This document shows, one piece after another, positions 27,427 through 36,659 of a DNA stretch of 64,000 nucleotides; position 1 is the stretch's first letter; the number at the start of each line of letters is the position of its first letter. The notes below the pieces were generated by a model. It saw only the letters and a program-made list of their open reading frames with translations, did no database searches and was not told the DNA's origin. This stretch comes from an uncultured Chloroflexus sp. GTDB lineage: Bacteria > Chloroflexota > Chloroflexia > Chloroflexales > Chloroflexaceae. The stretch spans positions 54,037 to 118,036 of the forward strand of contig NZ_CAKZNK010000050.1 in the NCBI RefSeq assembly GCF_937129525.1, given 5' to 3'. The position numbers were made by a program, and so were the translations under genes.

Positions 27427-28485
27427 CTATTCGTCTTCATCTAAAGGCAGATTATGCTGGCGGGCAATCTCGCGCAGCGCGCGGGTCAGGCTTTCGAGCT
27501 GGCGCAGCAGCAGACGCACTTTGAACACTGCGCCTTCGTCGCGTTCAATCCACTTCAACACATCGCCATCGTGTACGGCGCGGGCAAGGCGGTCGCTCTC
27601 GTCAACCATCTGGTCGAGCGAGCGGATCCTGAACACGCGGGCCTTGTTCTTCGGCTGATTCTCAATCGTCTCTTCTTCCACCGTCAGATACGCGCCGTCG
27701 CTACCGTGCTCTTCCTCATCCCAATCGTCATCGTGTTCGGGCAGATCGACAGTCGTGACCGGGGTATGGCTAAGCAGACTACCGCTATGGTCGGCGGGGC
27801 TGGCTTTCGCGCGCAGCTCTTCACCCTGTTCAAGCGCCTGCAATGCCACATCGAGCGTCAGGTTAGGGTTAGCGGCAAAATAGGTGGTGAGGCGGCTCAA
27901 TTCCGCTGCCGACATGCCCTCCTCGACGGCAAAGCGAGCAAGATCGATCTGGGTCTTGGGGTTAGTAATGCGGCGCAGATGTTGCGCCTGGGTGACATTC
28001 AGCTCGCCGCGCCGGATCATCTGTTGAACCTCTTCGGGTAGTTCAAGCAGACCGAGGTAGCGACGCACCGTGCGCGCGCCTAATCCGACGGCCTGTCCGA
28101 CCGCTTCATCAAGCTCGTGGTCGGGTTGCCTGCCGCGGGTGGCAACGATATGCTCTCGCAGGCGGGCAAAGGCGCGCGCCTGCTCGATATCGTTGAGATC
28201 CTGACGTTGCACATTCTCGATCAACTGACGCAGCAAGAGATCGGGATCATCGCTATCAAGGACGATGCAGGGAACTTTGCTCAGCCCAAGCTGAATGGCT
28301 GCGGCCCGGCGGCGTCCGCCGTACACTACCCGATAACGGCCACTGCCAGTAGGGGTCACGCCGATTGGTTGCAACAGACCATATTCGGCAATCGTCGCTG
28401 CCAGTCCGGCGACATCACCCGGCTCTTCGCGCACCCCATCCGGGTCTATGTCTAACTGGCGCGGATCGAGATAGAGCAATTGCAT
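27427..28485 (-). CDS. ParB/Spo0J-family DNA-binding protein, orphan
   Basis: A 352-residue protein with the ParB N-terminal domain (LDPRQLDIDPDGVREEPGDVAGLAATIAEYGLLQPIGV, then YRVVYGGRRRAAAIQLG, corresponding to the GERRxRA CTP-binding box). The helix-turn-helix follows (DLNDIEQARAFARLRE ... LDEAVGQAVGLGARTVRRYLGLLELPEEVQQMIRRGELN). The acidic middle (HDDDWDEEEHGS) and the C-terminal helices are not typical of chromosomal ParB. No parA gene and no obvious parS cluster (TGTTTCACGTGAAACA) lies close by, so it may be a regulator instead. The ribosome binding site is AAGGAG, nine bases before the ATG, and a good promoter lies upstream. Confidence 0.9.
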   Translation of the reverse strand: MQLLYLDPRQLDIDPDGVREEPGDVAGLAATIAEYGLLQPIGVTPTGSGRYRVVYGGRRRAAAIQLGLSKVPCIVLDSDDPDLLLRQLIENVQRQDLNDIEQARAFARLREHIVATRGRQPDHELDEAVGQAVGLGARTVRRYLGLLELPEEVQQMIRRGELNVTQAQHLRRITNPKTQIDLARFAVEEGMSAAELSRLTTYFAANPNLTLDVALQALEQGEELRAKASPADHSGSLLSHTPVTTVDLPEHDDDWDEEEHGSDGAYLTVEEETIENQPKNKARVFRIRSLDQMVDESDRLARAVHDGDVLKWIERDEGAVFKVRLLLRQLESLTRALREIARQHNLPLDEDE

Positions 28486-28559
28486 CGCGGATTTCTCCTT
28501 GACAAGGCAATGACCGGGCCAGGCCGGTCATCGCTGCAAGAATTCGAACAAGTGTGCAG

Positions 28560-28588
28560 ATTATAGCAGAATCGCCCTGTTCTGGCAA
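28560..28588 (-). promoter_or_regulatory. Promoter of the parB-like gene
   Basis: On the minus strand a TTGCCA -35 box and a TATAAT -10 box are separated by exactly 17 bases, giving a near-consensus sigma-70 type promoter. The parB-like start codon lies about 75 bases downstream. Confidence 0.7.
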
Positions 28589-28738
28589 CAGTCTGCATTG
28601 TTTGTCTGATACTTTATTATAGTATGAACAATGGCTGGCCTTCATTCAACAAAGGGATGTTCACGCATATCAGCGTAAAGCGGTATCGGCAGAGTTTGTT
28701 TTCGGAACCGCTGACAAATTGCGAGGTAAGATACTCCG

Positions 28739-29482
28739 ATGTTTGATCTCAGTAATCGTACCGCAATTGTTACCGGCGCGGCGCGCGGTATTGGCCGCGC
28801 CATTGCTGCTGCTCTCGTCGAGCGCGGCGCGCGAGTTGCGCTCCTTGATCGCGAGCCAACGCTGCTCGCCGAGGCGACGGCGCAGCTCGGCCCCGCTACG
28901 CTGAGCGTCGTGGCCGATGTTGCCGATGCCGCCGCAGTAAAGGCGGCCATCGACGCGGTAAGTGCGCGGTGGGGAAGGATTGATGTGCTGGTGAACAATG
29001 CCGCAGTGATCAGTTCGGCGCCGTTTCTTGAGCTCCATCCAGCCGAATGGGAGCGGACGCTGGCGGTCAATTTGACCGCAATCTATCATACCTGCCGGGC
29101 TGTTGTGCCAATGATGATCGCTAACGGCTATGGTCGCCTGATTACAATTGCTTCGGTAGCCGGTAAACGCGGTGGCGGGATTCTGGGGAGCGCGGCGTAC
29201 AGCGCCGCCAAAGCGGGCGCGATTGGCCTGACCAAAGCCCTGGCTCGCGAACTGGCGCCGTATGGCATCACCGCAAACGCGATTTGTCCCGGCCCGGTTG
29301 AGACACCTCTGCTGGCTACGATGACACCGGCGCAGCGAGCAAGGGCGCAGGCACTCATTCCGCTTGGTCGCTTTGCGCAGCCGATGGAAGTTGCCGCCGC
29401 AGTGGTCTTTCTCGTCTCGCCAGAGGCGGCTTTTATCACCGGCGAAACACTCGATGTTGATGGCGGTATCACAATGGATTAA
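28739..29482 (+). CDS. Short-chain dehydrogenase/reductase, FabG-like
   Basis: A 247-residue NAD(P)-dependent oxidoreductase of the classical SDR family. The cofactor loop is VTGAARGIGRA, followed by VLVNNAAV, the catalytic Ser in ITIASVAGK, and the Tyr-Lys pair in AAYSAAKAGAIGLTKALA. The end reads ITGETLDVDGGITMD. The aspartate after the second strand (ALLDREP) suggests NAD preference, which is inference. The substrate is not evident, and no fatty-acid synthesis genes adjoin it. It is divergent from the parB-like gene. Confidence 0.93.
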   Translation: MFDLSNRTAIVTGAARGIGRAIAAALVERGARVALLDREPTLLAEATAQLGPATLSVVADVADAAAVKAAIDAVSARWGRIDVLVNNAAVISSAPFLELHPAEWERTLAVNLTAIYHTCRAVVPMMIANGYGRLITIASVAGKRGGGILGSAAYSAAKAGAIGLTKALARELAPYGITANAICPGPVETPLLATMTPAQRARAQALIPLGRFAQPMEVAAAVVFLVSPEAAFITGETLDVDGGITMD

Positions 29483-29561
29483 AAATAGCAATTACAGCGC
29501 GTTTGTTTAGATATGGTAGGATTACAGCACTATTGCAGATCATAACCCTCATGAGGACGCC

Positions 29562-30641
29562 ATGAGCGATTCGTCAACTCCAACTCTGTCGCTGGCACAG
29601 GTGCGACAGTTACAGCTTTTCTTCGCGTTTGTGGCGGGTATTGTGGGCGTGGTTGCAGTTGTCGCAACCATCTCGACCATCATCTGGCAGACCTCAACCC
29701 TGATCGCGCTCATGGTGCTGGATTGGATGCTGGTGGTTGGGTTCTTGCTGGCCTGGTCACAGGTGCGCGCCGGCCAGGTGCGCGTAGGATTAGCCACCTC
29801 GTTCATTGCGCTGATCGGGTATGGTTTGATAGGAGCGTTGATACTCCCTACTGTGACCGCGCTAATGGCGTTTGCTCCGGTAATCGCCATCGTCACAATG
29901 ATGCCGTTTCTCGGTGGTGTGATTCTCAAGCGATTATTGATCATCGCATGGATTGGTGTTGTTGTGACGATGATTGTGGGTACGCAAATACGTCTCTTCC
30001 CTCCAATTCCGGTTGCACTTGAGATCCCGTTTCAGTTTACCGGTGTACTGGGGATCAGCGCAATTCTGCTCTTGCAGCTCTGGCTGTTTCATGAGCGGTT
30101 GATGGGAGTGATTACCCAGTTGCGTAAGGTCAACGCGGATCTGGAGCAGGAGCGGGCCAGTTTGCAAGAACGGATCGCAGCGCGCACCCAGGAATTGCAA
30201 CAGGCACTGCATGAGATCGAGCGGCAGATGACTGAGCAGAGCCGATTGCTGGCCGAGAATGAACGACAGCGCGAGTTGATCCGCGGGCTAAGTATGCCGG
30301 TGTTGCCGGTTGGTCAGGCGACGCTGGTCATGCCACTGGTAGGGGAACTTGACGATAGTCGGATCCAGCTTGCCCAATCTACCGCGTTGCAAGCCATCGA
30401 CCAAACCGGCGCGCGCTATTTGGTGCTCGATATTACCGGTTTACCGTTTGTCGATACAACCGTTGCCGCCGGTCTCATTCGATTGGCGCAGGCGGCCCGT
30501 TTACTCGGCGCCGAAGTGATTCTGGCCGGCGCGCGACCAGAAGTAGCGCAGACAATCGTTGCACTGGGGATCGATCTGGCAGGGGTGACTACTGCCGCCG
30601 ATCTGGCATCGGCGCTGCGCCGCAGTCAGATGGTGTCCTGA
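29562..30641 (+). CDS. Membrane-bound RsbR-type STAS-domain protein
   Basis: A 359-residue protein with six hydrophobic segments in the first 185 residues and a coiled coil (LRKVNADLEQERASLQERIAARTQELQQALHEIERQM). A C-terminal STAS domain follows, of the RsbR/stressosome type: IRGLSMPVLPVGQATLVMPLVGELD, YLVLDITGLPFVDTTVAAGLI, and VILAGARPEVAQTIVALGID. The residues that are phosphorylated in RsbR (Thr in the ITG and VDTT positions) are conserved. In known systems such proteins take part in a partner-switching cascade with a kinase (RsbT) and a PP2C-type phosphatase. A SpoIIE-type phosphatase is encoded 11 kb away. AGGAC precedes the ATG. Confidence 0.88.
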   Translation: MSDSSTPTLSLAQVRQLQLFFAFVAGIVGVVAVVATISTIIWQTSTLIALMVLDWMLVVGFLLAWSQVRAGQVRVGLATSFIALIGYGLIGALILPTVTALMAFAPVIAIVTMMPFLGGVILKRLLIIAWIGVVVTMIVGTQIRLFPPIPVALEIPFQFTGVLGISAILLLQLWLFHERLMGVITQLRKVNADLEQERASLQERIAARTQELQQALHEIERQMTEQSRLLAENERQRELIRGLSMPVLPVGQATLVMPLVGELDDSRIQLAQSTALQAIDQTGARYLVLDITGLPFVDTTVAAGLIRLAQAARLLGAEVILAGARPEVAQTIVALGIDLAGVTTAADLASALRRSQMVS

Positions 30642-30815
30642 GGCAATGACGCAGAGAGGATGCGCCTGGCAGTCGATGGTTTGCCGGCTATCGCATAATT
30701 GCAAATACTCTTGCCGGTGGAGGTTGTTTCGATTGAGGGATCGATCCGGGGATAGGCGCTACGTCGCTGGCTACGTCGCTGTCAAATGGTGGCCTGAAAC
30801 AGTGGCGCAAAGGGT

Positions 30816-30847
30816 GTGTGCCGGCAGTCAGGATGTTACCGGCACAC
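30816..30847 (+). terminator. Hairpin between convergent genes
   Basis: A perfect 9-base inverted repeat, GTGTGCCGG and CCGGCACAC, around a 14-base loop. It sits between the end of the STAS gene and the convergent small membrane-protein gene. It has no U-tract and may serve either strand. Confidence 0.35.
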
Positions 30848-30869
30848 AACCGCTTTGCGCCTGGGAGAA

Positions 30870-31064
30870 CTAGCGGAACGAACGATTCCGCCGCTGGCGC
30901 TGGCGTTCGGCCAGCCAGCGATCAAAAGCTTGCGATAACTCTCGCCAATTGAAGATCTTGACATCGGGCGCAACCTGGTTGCGCCGGATAATGACCCACG
31001 ACCACAGGATAGCCTGACCAATAAAGACGAAGATAACAATTCCAATCATGATCCAGAAATCCAT
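30870..31064 (-). CDS. Small membrane protein (64 residues)
   Basis: A 64-residue protein with one transmembrane helix (IMIGIVIFVFIGQAILWSWVII) and a basic C-terminal tail (WLAERQRQRRNRSFR). The ATG follows a strong AGGAGGCC site. The family is not recognised. Its very short, single-helix form is typical of small regulatory or accessory membrane proteins, but nothing more can be claimed. Confidence 0.7.
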   Translation of the reverse strand: MDFWIMIGIVIFVFIGQAILWSWVIIRRNQVAPDVKIFNWRELSQAFDRWLAERQRQRRNRSFR

Positions 31065-31396
31065 CGCTGGCCTCCTGTCCTGTACCGCTCTTTTGACGTA
31101 TCATACTCCGATTGTGCCTGGAATGCAACTGGTCTCTAACATGCAGGTGTACTTTTATACTACGACATGTTAGCCGTGTTGCGCCAGTGCAGAATGTTAT
31201 CATTCATTTATTGTAAATGCGTCCCAACTTCACGTGGCAGTTGACCATCTCGATTGTGTCTGTTGTTGAAGCGGGAGTGTAATGGAAATTGGTCAGAATA
31301 AGATACTTCAGCGCAATTCTCATCAATGCTATAATCGAATTGCATTCTGCCCATCAGGTAGAGTTGGGTCCTGTCTGAGGAAAGGATGGCTTTTCC
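31065..31396. other. Divergent spacer with a promoter for the lipoprotein gene
   Basis: An AT-rich stretch between divergent genes. A TATAAT box occurs at 31330-31335 on the plus strand, 61 bases before the TTG start of the lipoprotein gene. No convincing -35 box pairs with it. No gene is seen in this spacer. Confidence 0.4.
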
Positions 31397-32311
31397 TTGC
31401 GTTCGCTCGTATCTACTATCATTATCGCGGTTTTGCTGGTGGCTTGCGCTGCGCCGCCGGCGCCTACGCCAATCCCATCACCAACCGCCACACCTACATT
31501 GCCGCCTACGCCGACTTTTACCCCCACGCCGGAGCCGACACCAACCCCTGCTGCGGCGCCGGCGGGCACGGCGATTCCCGCTGCGATCCGCCAGACCGCA
31601 AATATCACGACGTATCGCATGAAGTTAAATCTGCGCGGTAGCGGTCTGGTTGGTGGCTTCAATCTCGGCAATAATCTAACCGAGCTGCTGGATCTCGATG
31701 CGGAGTTTGCCGGGGCTGATGTTTCTTTTACCTTGCGCGGCTTTCTGGCCGCATTTCTCGGCGCTGATGTAACCCGCGGTTTGCAGGCGATAACGGTTGG
31801 CGGGGTAAGCTATGCTCGTGGCCCGCTTACCTTTCTCGGCGCACCCGATGATGTCTGGTATCGTTTGTCGCCTGATCAGAGCCTGATTGCAACCCCGCCG
31901 GCGCAGGTTGATACGACGCTCAATGCTGTGAATAGCGCTGGCGCCGATTTCAGTCGCTTTGCAGTCGGCTCAACCGCCGAACTTGATGGTGTGCGCTGTC
32001 AAGAGTATCTCGGCGATCGCGAGGCGACTACGGCCCTCTTCGCCAGTCTGGGGGCGGTAGGATTGCCCACCCAGTTGCCGGAAAGCACTGTCACCGATGC
32101 TGCCGCGCAGGTCTGGGTATGCGCAGATGGTTATCTGCGTCAGTTGAGCATCAGTTTCAGCGGCACGGCAACCGACGTTCAGGGTCAGGCGCAGCCGTTT
32201 TCGTTTACGCTCGATGTGCAATTGAGTCAAATTAATGGCGATATCCGGATCACGCCGCCACCTGACGCGCGCGATCTGCCGGCGCCAGGGAGTGGTTCGT
32301 TGCGTCCGTAA
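31397..32311 (+). CDS. Lipoprotein with LppX/LolA-like domain
   Basis: A 304-residue secreted lipoprotein. The signal peptide is followed by a lipobox LLVACAAP, the cysteine being the lipidation site. A Thr/Pro stalk (PTPIPSPTATPTLPPTPT) leads to a domain starting ITTYRMKLNLRGSG and ending FTLDVQLSQINGDIRI. This is the usual form of LppX/LprG-like proteins, which hold lipids in a beta-sheet cavity. The start is a TTG (LRSLVSTIIIAVLL), since the nearby ATG at 31386 is out of frame. The AGGA site is 12 bases upstream, which is longer than usual, so the exact start is uncertain. Confidence 0.82.
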   Translation: MRSLVSTIIIAVLLVACAAPPAPTPIPSPTATPTLPPTPTFTPTPEPTPTPAAAPAGTAIPAAIRQTANITTYRMKLNLRGSGLVGGFNLGNNLTELLDLDAEFAGADVSFTLRGFLAAFLGADVTRGLQAITVGGVSYARGPLTFLGAPDDVWYRLSPDQSLIATPPAQVDTTLNAVNSAGADFSRFAVGSTAELDGVRCQEYLGDREATTALFASLGAVGLPTQLPESTVTDAAAQVWVCADGYLRQLSISFSGTATDVQGQAQPFSFTLDVQLSQINGDIRITPPPDARDLPAPGSGSLRP

Positions 32312-32493
32312 CCGGGCAGTGGCCCGATTTCTCTCCATCTGAAGACGGCTAAAATCACAGATCGGCGCAACTCTGGTCGTCGCCGACCGTACTATAAGAG
32401 TATGAGCATGCGTCAAGCGCAGCTATCGTGCTGGTAACAGGTAACGTATTTGCGCGCAATGCGAGACTTGACTCTTGCGCAAAGGAGCACGCC

Positions 32494-35250
32494 ATGCGCG
32501 TCTCGATTCGCTGGTTGATCGGCCTGGCGCTCGGGCTATTGCTGGTCGCGCCAGTGCTCGCTCAAGGCCGGTTGATCCTGGTCGATCCTGATGGTCGCCT
32601 GAATGAAACGGCTATTCAATCCGCTGCCGGGCCATTGATTCGGCGTGGCGCTCAGGTGGCAGTGTATGTTGTCGATCGGGGCGGTGAAGCTGATTTCGAG
32701 CGCCGTCTGATCGCCGATGGCCTGGCTCGAAGTGATGGCTTGGTGCGCAGCACTCTGATCGCGATCTATGTCGCCGTTGACGATCGCTACAGCGGAATCT
32801 TTTTCGGTGACGAATGGAATGCGGCGCTGGCGGTGAACGATCATTACGAGACGATCCGTTCCACGAAGCTCAATCCTGGCCTGGCTGCCGGTGACTTTAC
32901 GCGGGGGGTGACCGATGCGCTCACTGCCATTGAAGAAGCGATTGTGAATCCGCCTCGTCCCGGTGGTGGGGTTACTATCATTACCGATCTGACGCCGGTT
33001 GTGGTTGGTGGGTTAGGACTGGCTGGCGCAGCCGCAGCCGGCGCCGGCGCGTACCAGTTGCATCGGCGTCGCCGGACCCGGCAAGCGGCAGAGAAGCGGT
33101 TACGCGATGCGCGCGAACAGATTGGCGGACTGGTTGTGCAGCTTGGCAGACGGTTTAACGATGCGGTTGAGAAGGCGAAGTTTGATCGGGTTTCCTATCC
33201 ACCGGCAGCAGTTGCCGAATTAGAGCAGATGCTCACGGCGGCGCGCAATACCTTTGCTGAACTAAAGGTCTCATTCGACGAGATTGGCGAACGTCTGAAC
33301 CGTGAATCTAAACCGTCTCCGGCGACCCTGGAGGCGGCTGCCGCGGCGTATGAGCAGTTGCAGGCCAGAGCAGCAGCGGTCAGTGAACAATTGCAGGCGA
33401 TTGAACAGCGTCGCGCCGAACTCGATGCGCTGGCCCGACAGGCGCAGGAGGATGTCAATCAGGCAAAAAAAGTCCTGACCGGCGTCGCTGAGCGGCTACC
33501 TCTGTTTGGCAATGAATTGACTGATCATGCCGCAGTGGTGGCGCCGGTGCAACAAGCGTTAGATCGGGCTGAAACAGCGTTGCAACGGCTTGAAGCGGTT
33601 GAAGCTATCGCAGCAGCGCAGGCAGCGACCAGATTGGGACAGACCTTGATCGATGTGCTCGATCGGTATGCCAGAGCGCGCGCTGCCATTGCGCAGGGTC
33701 GGCGCGCGGCAAAAACACTTGCTGCCGAGGGCTATCGGATGGAGGCCTGTCACGCTGCGATGGATGCGGCGCGGATGGCGCTCGACCGGCTGGCCGGCGC
33801 GTTGCAACAGGGCCATCTGAAGGCTGCTCTCGCGGCAATCGACGAGGCAGAAGCGGCCCTGGAGCGCGCTCGTCGAGAGGGTTTCGATTTGCCGGCGATC
33901 CGGGCAGATAACGAACGACGGATTGCAGCGTTGGCCGAGCGTGGCCCGCAGATTGCCGAACTTATCGAACAAGGTCGCGAGCAGTTCGATCTGGTTGACG
34001 AATTTGCCGAGAGCGCGTGGGCAGATATTCGCGGTAATGGTAGCGAAGCAGAAGCGGCGGCAGAGCGCGCTTTTGAGCATTGGGAACAGGCCCGCGCCGC
34101 AAATACTATGGAAGCGCAGGAATTTCTGGCCGCGCAGTCGTATCTCGATGCTGCTGAGCAAGAGCTGGCCCATGTTGAGCGCCTGATTACCGCGATTACC
34201 GATCGGCTACAAGCGCTCGAACAGGCGCGCGCGATTGCCCGCGATCTGCTGGCCGAGGCGGAACGTTCAATCGATAGTGGACGATCATTTATTGCTGCCC
34301 ACGATGCCGATGTCAGTCCTCAGGCTGACGCATTGTTAGACCAGGCGACGGCACTACTGCAAGCGGCGCAGGCTGAAATGGCGAAAGAGAAGCCCGACTG
34401 GCTGCAACTGGTTCGCCAGGCGCAAGAGGCTGACCGGCTAGCCGACGAGGCGCTGGCCGGCGCGCGCGATGAAGCTGAACAAACGGCGCGACTGCGCGAA
34501 CGTGCCCGGCAGGCGCAGCAACTGGCAACTGCCGAGGTGCAGAAGCTGGTACATTACGCCTCCATCCACGATGCCGATCTGGCGCCGGCCACGTTGCAGC
34601 AGATCGAGCAAATCCGCCAACAGGTGCAGCAGGCCTATACGCTATGGAAGCAGGCTGATGAGCGAGAAGATGCCGCGCGCCGCCAGGCATTGGCCGCTGT
34701 GATAGAACAGTACCAGGCGCTTGCGCAGGCGACGGCGGCGGCGTACCAGGTAGCGTATACCGATGTGCAGCGTCTCGAAGCGTTGCGCGCTCAACTCAAT
34801 CAGTCCTTGCAACAGGCGCGCGACCGGTTGGTTCGTCTCGAACAGGTACGACAGCTCTCGGCCCCTGGCTATCCGGCAGCTATTACCGGTAACATCACGG
34901 CCTTGCAGCAGCGATTCAACCGGATTCGACTGCCGATCAACGGTGAAGCAGCGTTACGCGCTGCGCTGACCGAAGCGCAATCGATCATAGCGGCTGCAGA
35001 GGAGCTGCTCCAGACATTGCGACCACCATTACCGTCACGGCAGGCAACCGACAGTATCGCTTCTACTATCGGGCGCGCAACCGGTGGTTGGGGGCACAGC
35101 AGGAGCTGGAGCAGCTCGTCATCACGCCGTAGCTCGTGGGGTGGATCGTCGTCTGGTGGCTGGAGCCGGCGCGGTGGCGGCGGTGGCTCATTTGGTCGCG
35201 GCGGTGGTGGCGGCTCATTTGGCGGTCGCGGCGGCGGTGGTGGCTGGTAA
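32494..35250 (+). CDS. TPM-domain protein with giant coiled coil and Gly-rich tail
   Basis: A 918-residue protein. A signal peptide (IGLALGLLLVAPVLAQ) is followed by a TPM-type domain (RLILVDPDGRLNETAIQSAAG ... LIAIYVAVDDRYSGIFFGDEW ... LNPGLAAGDFTRGVTDALTA). Next comes a transmembrane helix (LTPVVVGGLGLAGAAAAGAGAY), then about 600 residues of Ala/Glu/Gln/Arg-rich coiled coil. The tail is Ser/Gly-rich and ends RGGGGGSFGGRGGGGGW. TPM proteins normally have a short cytoplasmic tail with this same glycine-rich ending; here a long coiled coil has been placed before it. The start has AGGAG upstream; the longer frame lacks one. The function of the insert is unknown. Confidence 0.85.
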   Translation: MRVSIRWLIGLALGLLLVAPVLAQGRLILVDPDGRLNETAIQSAAGPLIRRGAQVAVYVVDRGGEADFERRLIADGLARSDGLVRSTLIAIYVAVDDRYSGIFFGDEWNAALAVNDHYETIRSTKLNPGLAAGDFTRGVTDALTAIEEAIVNPPRPGGGVTIITDLTPVVVGGLGLAGAAAAGAGAYQLHRRRRTRQAAEKRLRDAREQIGGLVVQLGRRFNDAVEKAKFDRVSYPPAAVAELEQMLTAARNTFAELKVSFDEIGERLNRESKPSPATLEAAAAAYEQLQARAAAVSEQLQAIEQRRAELDALARQAQEDVNQAKKVLTGVAERLPLFGNELTDHAAVVAPVQQALDRAETALQRLEAVEAIAAAQAATRLGQTLIDVLDRYARARAAIAQGRRAAKTLAAEGYRMEACHAAMDAARMALDRLAGALQQGHLKAALAAIDEAEAALERARREGFDLPAIRADNERRIAALAERGPQIAELIEQGREQFDLVDEFAESAWADIRGNGSEAEAAAERAFEHWEQARAANTMEAQEFLAAQSYLDAAEQELAHVERLITAITDRLQALEQARAIARDLLAEAERSIDSGRSFIAAHDADVSPQADALLDQATALLQAAQAEMAKEKPDWLQLVRQAQEADRLADEALAGARDEAEQTARLRERARQAQQLATAEVQKLVHYASIHDADLAPATLQQIEQIRQQVQQAYTLWKQADEREDAARRQALAAVIEQYQALAQATAAAYQVAYTDVQRLEALRAQLNQSLQQARDRLVRLEQVRQLSAPGYPAAITGNITALQQRFNRIRLPINGEAALRAALTEAQSIIAAAEELLQTLRPPLPSRQATDSIASTIGRATGGWGHSRSWSSSSSRRSSWGGSSSGGWSRRGGGGGSFGRGGGGGSFGGRGGGGGW

Positions 35251-35451
35251 GATGAGTAGCTCAGGCGCCTCTTCCGTCAGCGTCTGCCACGGCATCAAGT
35301 GCGCGCTATGGTCTTCCGCAGTGGGAGCAGCCACCAGCAGGCGCGGGCCGTAGCGGAAGAAGAGACCGTGCGTGACACAGCGCAGGTAGGTATCTTCGGG
35401 AGTGAGCGCTTGACCGCAGCGTGGGCAGTTGAGATGTGCAGGCGCAGGCAT
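35215..35451 (-). CDS. Small zinc-ribbon protein
   Basis: A 78-residue protein starting MPAPAHLNCPRCGQALTPEDTYLRCVTHGLFF. The CPRC pair followed by a Cys-x2-His (RCVTHG) suggests a single zinc site. The remaining half is unassigned. The start is chosen for AAGGAG eight bases upstream, over an ATG five codons earlier that precedes that site. Its last 12 codons overlap the 3' end of the TPM gene in the opposite direction by 36 bases. Confidence 0.65.
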   Translation of the reverse strand: MPAPAHLNCPRCGQALTPEDTYLRCVTHGLFFRYGPRLLVAAPTAEDHSAHLMPWQTLTEEAPELLILPATTAAATAK

Positions 35452-35473
35452 GATTGTCTCCTTCAAATCACAC

Positions 35474-35500
35474 GCCGCTCAACCCTGACGGGTGAGCGGC
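35474..35500. promoter_or_regulatory. Hairpin in the leader of the zinc-ribbon gene
   Basis: Inverted arms GCCGCTC and GAGCGGC, extended by ACCC/GGGT with one bulged base. It lies 23 bases before the zinc-ribbon start on the minus strand. It could be a leader structure or the terminator of an upstream unit. A 12-base palindrome TATTGTACAATA follows at 35546-35557. Confidence 0.35.
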
Positions 35501-35726
35501 ATTGCTTTGGCCGGCCTCTTTACCGGAACATAATCTCTTCTTAAGTATTGTACAATAAAGTAGTTACCAGGTACAGAGGATAATCCGCTCAGCCCGTAGC
35601 TATTGCGCATCGATCTTTCTCTGTTCGTATTCTGACAGAGATAGTCAAACGCGCGACAACAAATACAGATGCTGAGCGACAATCGACGACACACTGGCTT
35701 CATTTGTTGCGCGAACCGGAAAGCCT

Positions 35727-36659
35727 ATGGCCAAACATCCTCTCGCAATGGCGCTCGCCAAGGTCATTATCGCCGCCGCGTGGGCTGATGGCGAGCTATC
35801 ACTCGATGAGGTGAATGACCTCAAGCGGCTGCTGGCTGAGCTCGGTCAGACTAGCGGCAAGCTGGCACTAACGGCTGAGGAATGGGCCGAACTGGAGATC
35901 TATCTGCATTCGCCGGTAGAGTCAGCCGAGCGCGCTCGCTTGATTGCCGATCTGCGCGATCAGATTGCTACCCCGGCTGAACGTCAGATTGCAATCGATG
36001 CGATTAATCGACTGCTTTCCGCCGATCGCGTATTGACTCCAGCCGAGCGGGAAGTAGCGGAGCAGATTCAGGCTGCTCTCGATCACGACAACCACAGTCT
36101 GCTTCACCAGATTGGGCGGGCGTTTCGGCTCGCGCTTGGCATTCGCGCTCGCGGCCCGAATCGGGAAGATTTATTGGCTGAGTTTCTGCATAACCGTATC
36201 TACTACGCGCTGCATATGCGGCTTGGCGCGCATATTGACGAACTGGGTATCGATCAGCGCGAGGTGTACGCGCTGGCGCTGGCCGGCGGTTTGCTGGCGC
36301 GGGTGGCCCGGGTTGACAATCAGGTAACGCCTGCTGAGCATGATCAGATAGTCGCTATCCTCAAAGAGTGGTGGCATCTCGATCATCCGCGCGCGACGCT
36401 GGTGGCCGAGGTTGCCCTGGCCGAGAGCGCGGCTAGTCTTGACTTTTTCCGTCTCGCCAAAGAGTTTGCCGACTCGACGACCGTTGAACAACGCGAGCGG
36501 TTCATTGATGCGCTCTTTGCCGTCGCGCTCGCCGATGGTGAGCTGTCTGGCGTCGAGAGCGCTGAAATCAGCCGTATTACTGCTTCGATCAATTTGCCGC
36601 ACGATCGCTTTGTGGCAGCGCGCATGCGTCTGCCGCGCCAGCCCGGAAAACGTTTATGA
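35727..36659 (+). CDS. Double TerB-like protein
   Basis: A 310-residue all-helical protein with two TerB-type modules. The first is [28 protein letters not shown] at the N-terminus. The second is [35 protein letters not shown] at the C-terminus, and a third weaker copy lies in the middle ([30 protein letters not shown]). The conserved 'ADG.ls..E' acidic metal-binding signature is present. TerB domains occur in tellurite resistance and in membrane-linked stress systems. No other ter gene is near. The stop overlaps the pyrC start (ATGA), so the two are cotranscribed. Confidence 0.85.
   Translation: MAKHPLAMALAKVIIAAAWADGELSLDEVNDLKRLLAELGQTSGKLALTAEEWAELEIYLHSPVESAERARLIADLRDQIATPAERQIAIDAINRLLSADRVLTPAEREVAEQIQAALDHDNHSLLHQIGRAFRLALGIRARGPNREDLLAEFLHNRIYYALHMRLGAHIDELGIDQREVYALALAGGLLARVARVDNQVTPAEHDQIVAILKEWWHLDHPRATLVAEVALAESAASLDFFRLAKEFADSTTVEQRERFIDALFAVALADGELSGVESAEISRITASINLPHDRFVAARMRLPRQPGKRL

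Noticed and set aside
31386..31622. ATG-initiated frame (78 codons) preceding the lipoprotein
   Set aside because: It is out of frame with the lipoprotein signal peptide and lipobox; the TTG frame explains the region better.
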